A stretch of DNA of 64,000 nucleotides. It comes from Absidia repens (lineage: Eukaryota; Mucoromycota; Mucoromycetes; Mucorales; Cunninghamellaceae). The position numbers were made by a program, and so were the translations under genes. Shown here piece by piece: positions 44,746 to 57,680 of the stretch (within the stretch, counting starts at the first letter, position 1; each line of letters opens with the position of its first letter). The stretch spans positions 248,001 through 312,000 of the forward strand of contig MCGE01000041.1 in the NCBI GenBank assembly GCA_002105175.1. Direction: 5' to 3'. The notes beneath the pieces are model-generated. The model did not search any database. It worked only from the letters and a program-made list of their open reading frames with translations, and was not told the origin of the DNA.

Positions 44746-46054
44746 AGAAGGAAAAAAATAAAAAAGAAAGAAAAGAGAGGGGAAAAAAAAAATGGGGCCC
44801 AAAAAAAAATAGAAAGCAAAATGCGGAGTCTGAATCATCCAGGCTTTTTTTTTTGTCAAAAAATCAGGGAAGGGGCAATCGCCAGAAAAACCTGGTAAAT
44901 ACCCAATAAAGAAAAATAGCTGTACATATCATTTTACATGGATAATATAGTACTACAGAAAGCGTTTATGCGCATATAAAATAATCAATACGCACACTAC
45001 ACTTACAACACATTTATTCGAAAGTAACACTATATATGCTTAATTTCTTCTTGGTTATATATTGATTACAATACAACAGAAACAAAGCATAGTAAAGAAA
45101 CGCTAAAAATAAGTAAAAAGTCAATGAGAAGTACCATCATATGTAAATATAAAGATGTTAACATTGATGGTGTATGACAATTTAAGAGATAAGAAGGTCA
45201 TTTGGTCATGTACAGGAACCACTTGTATAGTTTCACACGAATAATCAAGTACCTCTAACAACATTTACCAGACGTAAATAATACCTATAAAAGTACTTAT
45301 TTCTTCATTTATTTTTGTCATCATTATTTCTCAATCAATTCATTTTTTTTTTACACAAATCACTATCTGTTCTTATTCTCAAAGTATATTCTTTCTCAAG
45401 TACAGGTCATATATTATATATATTTTTTCTTTATTATTGTTGTTTGTAAGTGTCGCCCTGCCAAGCTTTCTGCTTCTCCTCTCCTATCCACTCTCCTCTC
45501 ATCACTGTCGCCCTTACTTCAGGCCTATTATATTGGTCTTCCACAAGGCGGCATGATTCCGCCTTCCAACTACAGCAGCATGTGCCTTCCCCACCCTCTC
45601 TCTCTCGCTCTCCTTACTAGTACTAAATACGTCGTAATGAATTACCCATTATTCTCGCATAAGTTTTTTTTTTTTTCAAAAAAAGTAACATTTTATAGAA
45701 TGAAAGCCAATCGACCTTATTCTCTATCACTTTTTAACTGCCTGAATACGTATTATCCCGTCCCCGTCCCAATATTATTTTTTCCCATCCCAAAATATTC
45801 CTTCACCATCTTAAATTATTTATTCTTCAATTCAAATATTATTCCAAGGAATCATAAGAAGAACTTATCACTAAATTTTTATCTTGGTACCGTTTATACT
45901 TCATCTCTATTGAAAGTGAATAAACTGTGCTGGACTCTCTTGATTTCATCAATGGAGTTTAAATCCCGATAAGCCGGGAAAAACGACTTTTTTTTTTTTT
46001 GGATTCACATTTCTCTATTTTTTTTCTATTGAACTTTTTGCTCCTGCTAAAAAT
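44746..46054. other. intergenic DNA upstream of SIW14-like gene
   Basis: 1.3 kb without recognisable genes. The last part (about 45980-46050) is a pyrimidine-rich leader before the phosphatase start. Confidence 0.5.
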
Positions 46055-46955
<901 letters not shown>

Positions 46956-47729
46956 TATTATGCATTGTGTTAGATATTTAGTGATACCCCCACCCTTAGC
47001 AGTATAATATTATTAGTCTTCTTTATTCATCCGCCCCCCCCTATCATTGTATTTGCTAATGTGTTTCTTGAAACAAGTCCAAATAAAATATTGTTATCTT
47101 TTCAAATTTTATATTGTCATTCTGTAGTTATACTATGTTTGTCTATGGGAGAAGAATCTGCTTTGCCTTCATGTAGTATATATTCTGGTGAAAAAAAAAG
47201 ATAGATATTGTCTACGTAAAGAAGAAGGGGAAAAGCTGGAAGTAAAATTATTGAGAAGATGCGTGCGTTCATCGTAGAACAGTGCGGGCTTCACTGCTTT
47301 GGCTGTAAGGGATATTGTTATTTGGCACAGTTGAATAAAAAACCAAAACCCCCCCCCAAAAAAAAACAGACATACATTCATTGGTATTGACTATAATGAG
47401 CCGCTCCCCGCTATCGCCCCCATACACAACCCCATTAAATCAATCATCAGAACTAATAAAAACATAAACATCATCAACGAATGGTATTTTTTGATCATCA
47501 TTTCTAATTATTTTTATTAACAATCTTTATTTCGACAAAATTTATTTTACAAAAGGCAAATTATAAAATGTAAATTAAATAACAACACCATCAAATAGAG
47601 AATAGAGTACTATACTACGGACATATACAAGAAGGGATAATAAAGTATAATAATGTGGAATATGGAGAAATGTGACAAAAAATAAAATAAAAAAGCAATG
47701 GGCATGAGGGATAGGGGAAGGGGGAGGGA
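46956..47729. other. convergent 3' intergenic region
   Basis: 774 bp between converging genes, AT-rich, with AATAAA near 47082. No gene. Confidence 0.5.
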
Positions 47730-49925
47730 CTAAGTCGGATTGGTAGTATGATCGTGTTCGTTCGGTTTGTGTTGTTCTCCATCATCATAGGCATGAGCAT
47801 AGGAAGATCGATTGTCTGGCTTAATCATATACATATCACCGAGATCGGATAGCGATATTGCATCGTTGTGTTTTTGATACTTTTCTTGAGTGAATGATTG
47901 TTGTTTGAGCTGTTGTTGCTGTTTCTGTTGGGGTTGCAGTTGCTTTTGTTGCTGTCGCCTTAACCGTCGTTGTCGATAAAGGGCTCTACTCAATATAAGG
48001 AATATACCACCACCAAGCTATATACATAAAAAAGAAAAGAGCAAATCAGTCATATAGAAACAACTTACTTGCATCATTTTACGCCTTTGCTTTCTTACCA
48101 CTACCACAGCACCACTGATGACACCAGCCACAACGCCCGCTTTGATTTTTGATTCGTTGGGATTTGTCTGCGTTCGAGTACTACCACTACCAGTTGAATC
48201 ACCATGCGAAGACGAATTTGGATCCTCCCAAGTATAAGGCGACCCCTTTGGATCCTTTGGAAGACCAGTGTATGGATTGCCGTAATTGCCTGTGCTATTT
48301 CTAACCACACCGCTCGTAGAGGTGATGTTACCAGAAAGCCACGCTGCATTGGGGGAGTAGCTTGAAATCCATTCCCATCTGCCAGTATCCAAAATACGAA
48401 CATCGTTGTACCCTGTTTCTTCATTTTCCATACCGAACGTCACGAGCATTAAGTTGTCCATGAGATTAGCTTTAAAAAAGATAAAAGAAGGCAATAGTGT
48501 TAGTTTCCCCCACAGTAACAGATGGTATTATAATGAGCTACCTTGATGGTATTTTCTTGGTTTTGGAGGAGCACCTGTAATAGAAGGAGAGTTCCATTCT
48601 AGATTCTCTAGCTGCAGAACAAAAACATCATTGAGCAAAACTTGATCGCCATCTATAGGAAAAGAAAGAAAAAAGGTAGTATTTGTTATTATTTTTTGAG
48701 ACAGCAAATATACCCCTTATTTTTTAAATCCCGCCTCTTCATATTTTGCATGAATCAAAAACTTGATTTTACCATGAGTACCACCACCAAAGACAATAAT
48801 ACCACCAAAATCACGATCTAATTTTTGATAAAAGAAAATAGGCAAATGAATTTAAGAGACCTTGACAGTCGAGCTTTTTTTTTTTTTTAAAGTACGTAAG
48901 GCAGCCGAATGACCCCGACGAGGAGCAGGAATATTACCGCCAGCAGTATAGTTTTTCCATTTTCCAGTAGCTGTGTTGTATAATATAATTTGATTCATTG
49001 AAACAGGAAGGAGTGTTTGACTACCAGAAGGATCCGTAACATTTTTTGAGAAAATTAACCCTCCCATGATAAGAATTTCTTCATTAGTGATAAGTGTGGC
49101 TGTATGGTCGATCCTTGGTGCTGGGCTGCTATTACTATTGCGAATGGACGGGGTGCTGTAAGCCCATGTCTATGGAAAAGAATATAACGTATTAATGTAT
49201 GTTGAATATTCAATGGCTTTTATGCTTACATTTGTGTCAAGAACAGTCCAAAGGTTATAATATGCGGTCTCCCCAGAGCTTTGATACGTCGATGAATCAC
49301 TAAATAGGGTTGTTTTTAAGCGCTGAGAAAATTACGAATCATCAATCTATGATTTTATTTTATTTTTATTTTTTTATTTTGTGTAAAAACAAAAAAGTAT
49401 TACCTGACTCCACCCCATATCCAAACTCGACCTTGATAGTCCGATGTAGCTGTATGTTGTTTTCTATAATAAAATGCAAAAGGAAATGGTCGTGCAATTT
49501 GCCGAAAAAAAAAGCCGAGAAAAAAAAAAGATTGGATCATTTAGTTTTTATTTTTCTTCAAAAAAGTAATAATTAAAAATATTACCTTGCTGGTGGTAGA
49601 CTTGATGTGCCGCTGATTAAAGGAGTATTCCATGCTCGTCTTTGAACGTCAAAAAATTGAGTATTTGTATTTGTTGAATGGTTATTTTTGATGGAAAGAT
49701 CTAATCCCAATGTTCCTCCATTAATGATGAAGCCTTGATTCCAACAAGGAGCCGAGCCAAAATATGCACGAGAATCGATTGGCTGCGGGACGTGAATTTC
49801 TTCCCACTTTGGCTGTGTAGTATCCCAATCATGATATAAATCCAGACTATAGACATCGTTTGAAAACAAGCCTGGTCCCTGTTGTCCTCCAAAACATACT
49901 AAAGAACCTGCTAAAATAATACAGC

Positions 49926-49959
<34 letters not shown>

Positions 49960-50127
49960 AAACATAAATAAATAAATAAATCAGTTGGTGAAATGATATA
50001 TAGGGTGCGTAATATTTACTATCTTACTGTTGGCCCATCGAGGAGGCGGTTTAAGGACATCAGCGTTGGATGATGATTGAAAAAGTAATAGTATATAAAA
50101 TGTACCATATAAAAAAAGAAACGCCAT
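47730..50127 (-). CDS. Kelch-repeat type I membrane protein 2
   Basis: Nine exons (50127-50028, 49910-49586, 49463-49404, 49299-49230, 49169-48896, 48817-48773, 48652-48542, 48469-48099, 48017-47730) join to 547 residues. Residues 1 to about 21 are a signal peptide (MAFLFLYGTFYILLLFQSSSN). Kelch blades include SLVCFGGQQG, RVWIWGGVR, EILIMGGL, GGIIVFGGGTHG and LMLVTFGME. Residues about 440-462 (AGVVAGVISGAVVVLGGGIFLIL) are a transmembrane helix split by the last intron, followed by basic RALYRQRRLRR and a Gln-rich tail. It has the same overall plan as the gene at 13180. Exon 2 has a tandem TAG/CAG acceptor that can add or drop one codon. The function is unknown. Confidence 0.88.
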
Positions 50128-50934
50128 TGATTGTTGTGGTATGTAATGAACGTATCTTGAAAAAGATAGAGGAATCGATGATCTTTCGTTTACTGGTGAA
50201 AAAAGAGCGAGTGAAACAAGAAGAGAAAAAGGTTTTTTTTTTTTCTCCTCTTACAAAATAATTTATCAAGCACATGTGATTTATGATTTTTCGTTCCTTC
50301 AGTTTTGATGTGAAATACCAATCGGATACACGATCGGTAAGACGACAAATGCAAATCGAACTATTATCGCTGTATCAAGTCCGCGCTCTTTTAAATGTTT
50401 AACTGTGGAGACATCAACTGTCTCTTTAAAAAAATACTTGAACAGTTCGCTGATCTAATTTTTTAGTCTCTGGGATGGATCGTCGGCCCCTATGCTACTG
50501 GAAAAATATGACCTATTCAGGAGGCTTTATAATTAAATGATCCCAAGAAAATTTTGAGTGGCAATTTTGGGTGAAATAACTTTGGAGGGCGTAAAGGTCA
50601 GGCATGGCCAGTAAGTCATTGATGGGAGATGGGGGTTTTTTTTATATGTCCGAAATAAATTTGTGCTTGCCAAGGTGAGGACACAGAACGTCCAATATAA
50701 ATTGAAACTGGGATTGAATCTTGTTTTTTTTCTGATATTCTTTTCCTCTCGAACCAAAAAAAAGTCCTTCTTTCCTCTTCTTTACTTTTCTCTCACTTTA
50801 TTCATCAGAAAATACAGAATTATTGTAAAAAAAAAAGAACCCCATTCAACTCTTTTTTTTTCGTATACAGTAGTTCATTCTTGATTGATCCCCTCTTTAC
50901 CCCCTTTCCCTTTTTTTTTTTAAATTGCATCATC
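50128..50934. promoter_or_regulatory. divergent promoter region, Kelch 2 / vigilin
   Basis: 807 bp between divergent starts. It holds both promoters, with T-rich tracts before the vigilin ATG. Specific sites are not assignable. Confidence 0.45.
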
Positions 50935-53900
50935 ATGGATTCATCTGAACAAGTCCCTATTGCCGATCTTCCCCCTTCTGCTCAACTGGCACGTTTACAC
51001 GCGCAAGCCAAGTCTGAAAATGTGGCCTCGGTTGAAGACCCTATTGTTCCAAGCCGAAATGACCCTGTGGTAGTCGAAAACTCTATGTTTGCTGAACCTC
51101 TCATTGCTGGTGATTATCCTACACCCATTGGACAACAACCTGTTAAGAAACCTGCCCCAACTTCTACTGCCACTTCAAAGAAAAAGGAAGCCAATCTTGA
51201 CTTATCTTCTGAATCTGCATTTCCTACTTTATCTTCTGGTGCCCCGCGTCCTCCTGTCATTCCTTCCGGTTGGTCTTCTGCCGCCTCTCGTGTCAAAGCA
51301 CGTCCTGCTGAACAACAACAACAACAGCAAAAACAACGCGCTCCTGCTTCCGGCTCGGTCTCATCTGGCCCATCTATTACTGATGTTTTGGAACTTCCTG
51401 CTAATCAACAAATTGCCAACCAAGCTAGTAAGCCTCTGGGTTTCAAGAGCGCTGCTGATGTGATCAAGCAAGTCATGGACAAGACTGGCACCAATATTAT
51501 CGCTTCTACCAATCGTTCTGGAACTACGACTTTTTTGATTCAAGGTCCTACTTCTAATGTTGCCAAAGCTAAACGCGAATTAGTAGCTGGTTTGGTGGTG
51601 AAGGTAAAATATACATTTACACGTAGATAAGATATTGTGTGTGTGTGACATATAGTCCAATTTATCGGTTGACTGACTTGCTTCTCTTCCTTTATTTTTT
51701 ATTAGCGTACCATGGAAATGGCTGTCCCTGCTTCAACTCGCCGTTTTATCATTGGTACCAAAGGAAAAACTCTTCAACAAATCGAACACATTTCTGGTAC
51801 TCGAATCAACATTCCTCCCCGCAAGGATGACGAAGTGGTGGACGAAGAAAATGATGAATCCGTCAATGTTACTATCGTCGGAGATGTCTCTGGTATCAAG
51901 ATTGCAAAGGCTGAAATTGAAAAGATTGTGGGTGAAAAGGTATAAAAAAAAAAAAGAAAAAAAGGGGAAGGGGGGAGAGGAAGGGATCATCGAGAATAAC
52001 AGACTGATTTCTTCTTTCTTTAATAATGATAGGCTGCCAAGCAAACTCTCAAACTTGATCAATTTGACCCTCGATTCCATTTGTTCCTGGCTGGCCCTCA
52101 AAACGCTGCTATAAAGTCATTGGAAGAAGAATACAAGGTGAAGATTCAAATGCCTCCTTTTGTCAATGTCAATGAAATTGAAGAAGCTGATTATGTCAAG
52201 TATCCTATCTCGGTGACTGGTGACAAAGACAACTTACAATTGGCGAAACAAGCTTTGGAAATTCATTATGCCGAGTTGAAAAAGACTACTCGCACTGCCG
52301 CCATCGGTGTCCCCAAGCGTCAACACAAATACTTCTTTGATAAGAACGGTGCTACTGTCAGGGAAATATTGGAATTATCTGGATGTACTGTGGAATTGCC
52401 TCCCTTGGATGCTCCTTCTGACAATGTCACTATCCGGGGTCCCGAAAAGCGATTAATCAACGGTCTTTCATTGGTTATGGAAAAAGCCCATGCTGTACAC
52501 GTGAATGCTCTTGACTTGCGCGATTTACACAAAGGTGCTGGTGTCGATTCTTTACAACATGGCCAACAAATCATCACTTATTTGACTCATAAGGACAACT
52601 TATTAAAGACCATCGAAAACGATCATCGAGTGCAAGTTGGCATTCCCAGCGGTGAAGAACTCAAGAAATCAGTCTCGTTGGAATTTGTCAGCAACAACGA
52701 AAAAGACGCCTCGGAAGCATACAAAGCTGGCTATGACTTATGCCGTGATCTGGTGCCTGAGCATTTTGCCACAGTGGAAATTGAATCTCACCTCCACCGT
52801 CATATAAACTTACGCCGTACGAAACAACTACAAGGTATCAAATCTCGTCATGGTGTGGCCATCATTTTCCCTGATGAAAAGACGGATTCCTCTTCTGTGT
52901 TAGTGGTTTTTGAAAACAAGAACGGCGACGGCAATGATACAACTGCCGTTCTCCCTCAAGATGCTTTGGCTGCAGCTACTGCCGAATTGGAAAAACTCGC
53001 CAAGGATTCCTCCGACATTGTCAGCAAAACGGTCTCGGTGCCTGTCAAATATCATTCTTTGATCAGCGGTCCCAAAGGAACTACTCTGAACGCCATTCTC
53101 GGAGGTGATGAAACTACAGTGACTGTTCGTTTTGGTGGTGTCCATGAAAATGATATTGTGGTCCGTGGTTTGAACAGCGAAGTCAAACGTGCCATCAATG
53201 AAATCGAAAAGATCCACGATGCTGCTAAGCACGATCAGGTAAAGAGGAAGAAAAATGGGGAATACTTTTTTTTTTATTGACGTCAGTATACTCATCTTGG
53301 TCTCCATTTTAGTTTATCACTTCCTATACAGCTGAATTTACGATCCCAGCAGCCTTCTCTGCTCATGTGATTGGCAAGTCTGGTGTGAACATCAACAAAC
53401 TCAAGGAAGATCTGGGTGTCAAGATCGATATTGGAGACAAGTTAGGAAACAACGAAGGTGGATTTGAAGCTGTCAAGAGCAAAAAGTCAAAGGATCATGT
53501 CGTAAAGGTGGTGATTCAAGGATCAAAATCAATGTGGATGCTGCAAAGGATCGTGTGTCTGGTCTAGTAGCTACTTTGGCGGATCAAGTGACCTTGAATT
53601 TGAACGTGCCCAAGGAATTCCATCGATTCTTGATTGGTCCCAATGGCCGCTATGTGAAGAAATTGGAAGATAAGTACTCGGTCTTTGTCAAATTCCCTCG
53701 GAGTGTTACTAGCAGTGCGAACGGTGATGAAAGCCCTATTCCTGGTGGAAACCCTGATATCATTACCATCCGTGGACGCAAGAAAGATGCTGCTGCTGCC
53801 AAGGATGAATTGACCGAATTATATGAATATGAAAAGGAAGAACTTGACAAACGCAAGGAACGTGAAGCCAAACACCGTCAAGCTGAAGAAAAACGAAAGG

Positions 53901-53965
53901 CCGCCGCTGCTGCTACTGCCGCCACCGCTGCCGCCATCTCCCCCATCGAATCAGAAACTTCCTAG
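50935..53965 (+). CDS. SCP160: vigilin/SCP160-like multi-KH RNA-binding protein (apparent frameshift)
   Basis: Four exons (50935-51603, 51706-51939, 52033-53238, 53313-53965), all introns phase 0. About 920 residues if read through. It is a large KH-repeat protein that binds mRNA and ribosomes at the ER in yeast. KH signatures with GxxG loops: FIIGTKGKTLQQI, LISGPKGTTLNAIL, HVIGKSGVNINKL, FLIGPNGRYVKKLE, plus degenerate ones (FFDKNGATVREI, FLAGPQNAAIKSLE). Near 53521 the frame breaks between VVKVVIQG and IKINVDAAKDRV. One base appears to be missing between 53521 and 53522, and no intron fits. The downstream ORF continues to the stop at 53965. This may be a sequence error, a recent mutation or programmed shifting. 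The end is a charged coiled-coil-like tail. It is shorter than yeast Scp160 (1222). Confidence 0.9.
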
Positions 53966-54670
53966 TTGAACCCATTTTATTATTTCCTATCATATCACTT
54001 TTGTGTATGTACTTCCCACTTCACCTTCTTGTTTACATCGTTGTTTAGTTTATCATCATTATATCTCTCCCCCACCTGGTTGTGTTTCTTTTAGTTTTGA
54101 TTTTATCTATTCCACTTCTTTTGAAAGTTTTTTCTTTTTTGTTTGTTGTTGTTGTATCTATTCCTTTTTCTACTTTTTTTTTTATTACTCTCTCCCTTTA
54201 TTTCTTTACAAAAAAAAGTCCTTAGACAAAGCAAAATATTTTTGGTTAATAAAAAAACGTTTATGCATGAAAAAAAAAAAAAAAAAAAAATTGAGCGGGG
54301 AATACTGTGTACCTGATATAGTGTGGGATGAGGTTAGTGGCGTTCACCATAATATCTAGAATATTTTACTCGGTTGACTCATATATGTAAATCATGAATG
54401 GATGAATGGATGTATGTATGAATATCTGGATGGATGTATGGATGGATGGACGGATGGATGGACGGATGGATGGTCGGGACGGGATATGATGGGGGACGGC
54501 GGGTGCATCGAAACAGCATTGACAGCCAAAACGTCTTCGCTTTCAGGCGTCATTGCGGAGTTTTGACAAAAATTTGATTTGTTGTTTATTTGGAGATGTT
54601 GCTGGGTTGTTTTTCTCTTTTTTTGTCTCTCTTCTGCTAGAACTTCTTTTTATACTTCTTTACACACAAT
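53966..54670. other. intergenic DNA between vigilin and eIF3i
   Basis: 705 bp: vigilin 3' UTR (T-rich), an A-run at about 54270-54291, then the ATGG tetranucleotide region and the eIF3i promoter. Confidence 0.5.
54394..54474. repeat. GATG/GGAT tetranucleotide repeat
   Basis: About 20 imperfect 4-bp units (GGATGGATGGAC pattern, with ATGA, ATGT and GGAC variants) some 200-275 bp upstream of the eIF3i start codon. Confidence 0.9.
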
Positions 54671-55829
54671 ATGAGACCCATTTTGTTACAAGGTCATACA
54701 CGTTCTTTGACCCAAATCAAGTATAACCGCGAAGGTGATTTATTATTCTCGGTCTCCAAGGATAAGGTGTGTAATGCTTGGTACTCACACAATGGCGAAC
54801 GCCTTGGTACCTACAATGGCCATGTCGGTAGTGTTTGGACTGTGGATGTGAACTGTAAGCGTCCTTTATTAATATTATTTATCTACATATGAAACAACTT
54901 TATTAATGGTTACTTTATATTTTATGTATCAACATAGCAACTTCTACAATGCTTGTCACTGGATCTGCAGACAATACAGCCAAGCTATGGGAAGTACAAA
55001 CTGGACGATGTCTCAAATCTTGGGAATTCAAAACAGCAGTGAAGCGTGTGGAATTCAGCGAAGATGATACGATGGTGCTATGTGTGACGGAAGAGCGTAT
55101 GGGTTTCGCGGGTACCGTTACTGTATTGCCAGTAAATCCTGATGTGAGTGCACAACAAGCAAGCGAACCTTTGGCACAATTGGTGAATCAACAAGGCAAC
55201 GCCAAGGCCGTGGTGGCTGGATGGACGTACCTCAACAAATACATCATTAGTGGTCACGAAGACGGTTCTCTTACCCAGTGGGACTGGAAGGCCAATCAAA
55301 AGCTCAATTCGGTCAAAGCACACGACGAACTCATTTCTGATTTACAATTCAGCCCTGATCGAACTTACCTCATCACCTCCTCCAAGGACAAGACTGCCAA
55401 GATCTTTGATGCCGATACTTTAGAAGAAAAGAAATCTTTCTCCACGGATACACCTTTGAACTCTGCCTCTTTGACTCCCAAATTCCAGGAATTCGTTATT
55501 GTCGGTGGTGGGCAAGACGCTATGAACGTGACCATGACGTCGGCCCGTGCTGGGAAGTTCGAAAGTCGATTCTATCACAAAATTTTGGAAGAAGAAGTAG
55601 GTCGTGTACGTGGTCATTTTGGTCCTATCAATACCATTGCTGTGCATCCTGACGGTAAAAGGTAAGACATCAAAGGAAGGGGTTAGATGGGTATGTGTGA
55701 TATATGTAGGGTACTGATTGTAGGTGACTTCCTGTTTTATTGAATAGTTATTCCAGCGGTGGTGAAGATGGTTACGTCCGTGTACATCACTTTGATCCTG
55801 ATTACTTTACCTTTAAGATGGAGGCCTAG
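54671..55829 (+). CDS. TIF34: translation initiation factor eIF3 subunit I
   Basis: Three exons (54671-54854, 54938-55661, 55748-55829) encode 329 residues, the standard eIF3i length. It is a seven-bladed WD40 propeller scaffold of the eIF3 complex on the 40S subunit. The N-terminus [19 protein letters not shown] is diagnostic. WD blades include [87 protein letters not shown] and [16 protein letters not shown]. The C-terminal [16 protein letters not shown] is also typical. It is tandem with vigilin on the same strand. Confidence 0.97.
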
Positions 55830-56934
55830 ATTCACACCATTCTTAGTTTATTTTATATATTATTTTATCTATCTTCTTTGTATCTTTCTCTTTTTTTCTT
55901 TTATCATTGCTCTTTTTTCTTCACTCTCCATTACAAAATCCCCCAACCCAATATTGATATCTAGTATCAGTACACCGTCGCACCATAGTTTAGCTCCCCA
56001 AACTCAATTCACATCTATACAAAAAAAACATGCACACATTTATTGTAATAAACTTCAAAATACTTTGCAAATCGATGTATTGAAATTTATAATTCATGGT
56101 AGCAGGGTGCTCGATCAAATAGAGAAGCGATGTAATAACGAATGATGTTTTTTTTTTTTTTTTTTTTTTTTTTTTGGTTTTTGGTTTTGGTAAGAGGGTC
56201 AGAGTTTTAGTTTATATATGTAGGCTTATAATACATATATATGCTCTTAAACCATCCGTCACTATCTTTTTTTTTCTGTATACACCTGATTTTTTTTCTA
56301 CAAGGACACTCACATTTATAGTACTCTATTGTACAGGACAATAGTATTCCATAAAACAAACTAATCCTATGGGATGCGAAGTAAAACGACAAAACATATT
56401 TTATTTAGTTGTAGATGACAGCTGATCTAAGCTAAGCTAATAACAGCCCCTTGACACATATATTAAGATGAAGCTACTAGCTGGGGATGCGTTGGGTATG
56501 GAGCGTGAGCGGATGGAAGCTAAAAGCGGTGAGAACCCGAGGAATACCTTGATATAGAATAAACATATAGTAAGGCACACAGTTCAAAATAAACTATTCA
56601 ACAATGAGGTAGGTAAATAAGTCTATATAAAATTGGTGCATAATGAGTCACCACTTTTGGGTTTTGTTTATTGCTGTCATGACAAGAGGCAGTCTCCATA
56701 AAATCAACGTTGGATGGGGGAGGGGAGGGAATCTCAAAGACAGAGCCAGAATGCTATCGTTGTTGACTGCTGTAAAAAAAAAAAAAAAGGAAAAGTCATC
56801 ATATTTAAATCCACTATTTTCATGATTTTACATGGTGTCGATTATTGTAAAAAGAAAACAAACGCAAATCACCATGTTGATGTTGCATCGTGGTTGTTGT
56901 AGGTGGTGACCAAAAAATATATATATATATATAT
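55830..56934. other. intergenic DNA with R2 fragments
   Basis: T-rich 3' flank of eIF3i, a T-run near 56144-56175, a reverse R2 fragment (56340-56460), and from about 56540 sequence shared with the region upstream of R2 copy E (GATATAGAATAAACATATAG, ATTATTGTAAAAAGAAAA). No gene. Confidence 0.45.
56340..56460 (-). repeat. interspersed repeat R2, copy G (reverse fragment)
   Basis: AACATATTTTATTTAGTTGTAGATGACAGC and AAGCTAAGCTAAT read, on minus, like the GCTTAG..TAGTTTG..CTGAATAAAATATGTC part of R2. Only this short piece is recognisable. Confidence 0.5.
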
Positions 56935-57680
56935 TTCAAATCCCGCCCACGTGAAATATTTATTTTCTCTCTCACGCCTTTTTTTATTTTTTATTTTTTC
57001 GGCTCTCTTTCTTTTTTATTTTTTTTTTTCTCTTCATTTTTTTCTTCACCATTCAACTTCTATGGGTCTATGTTGAACTTAGATTAGTATCAGGATTAGT
57101 TTAGAAGGGGTTCAGATCAGGGATACAAGATGCATGGGGAAACCCTTTCATTTTGGATCTAGGATCTGAAGGCACCATTAGTTGGCTTTTTGGAGCCTTC
57201 ATTAGCTTAGTATAGTGTTAGTTGTTCCATAATTGTATACACATCTGAATAAAATATATCTGTTTTTACTTGATTCAGTAAAAAAATGTACCGTTAGTCT
57301 TTCTCATGTCTTGTACAATAGATCTCTTTTTTATTACCATTCCCTTTTGATTAGTGTTGATCGTTGTTGTGCCTCCATGAAAGATATCCTTTTATTGTTT
57401 CACATATATTGCACAGTGTAGTAGCCTCAATTTACCATAGTATTTTTAGATTAGTGTTGGCCATTCTCCAAATATCTCACATCACTTTACCTCATGCTTC
57501 TTCCAATAGATCCTTCCGTTGAACCCCTTGTTAACATGAACAGCTCGGCTCTAGTTCTAGTTTACACTAATATACTTTAATGAAATATGTCCGTTTTTAT
57601 TAACCTTACTCTGATCCCATCATATAATGAGCAAAATTGTTTATTGTTGCTATTTTGTGAGTGCCCTATCAAGCAGCTGC
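56935..57680 (+). repeat. interspersed repeat R2, copy H
   Basis: Full-length-like: TTCAAATCCCGCCCACGTG head after an (AT)n tract, CTTCACCATTCAACTTCTATGGG, GATGCATGGGGAAACCC, GAATAAAATATATC, and tail TTTTGTGAGTGCCCTATCAAGCA. It is close to copy A. Confidence 0.75.

Noticed and set aside
53500..53522. Mini-intron explaining the vigilin frame change
   Set aside because: A GTAAAG at 53502 and a CAAG at 53520 would give an intron of about 20 nt, too short to splice, and would delete a conserved KH strand.
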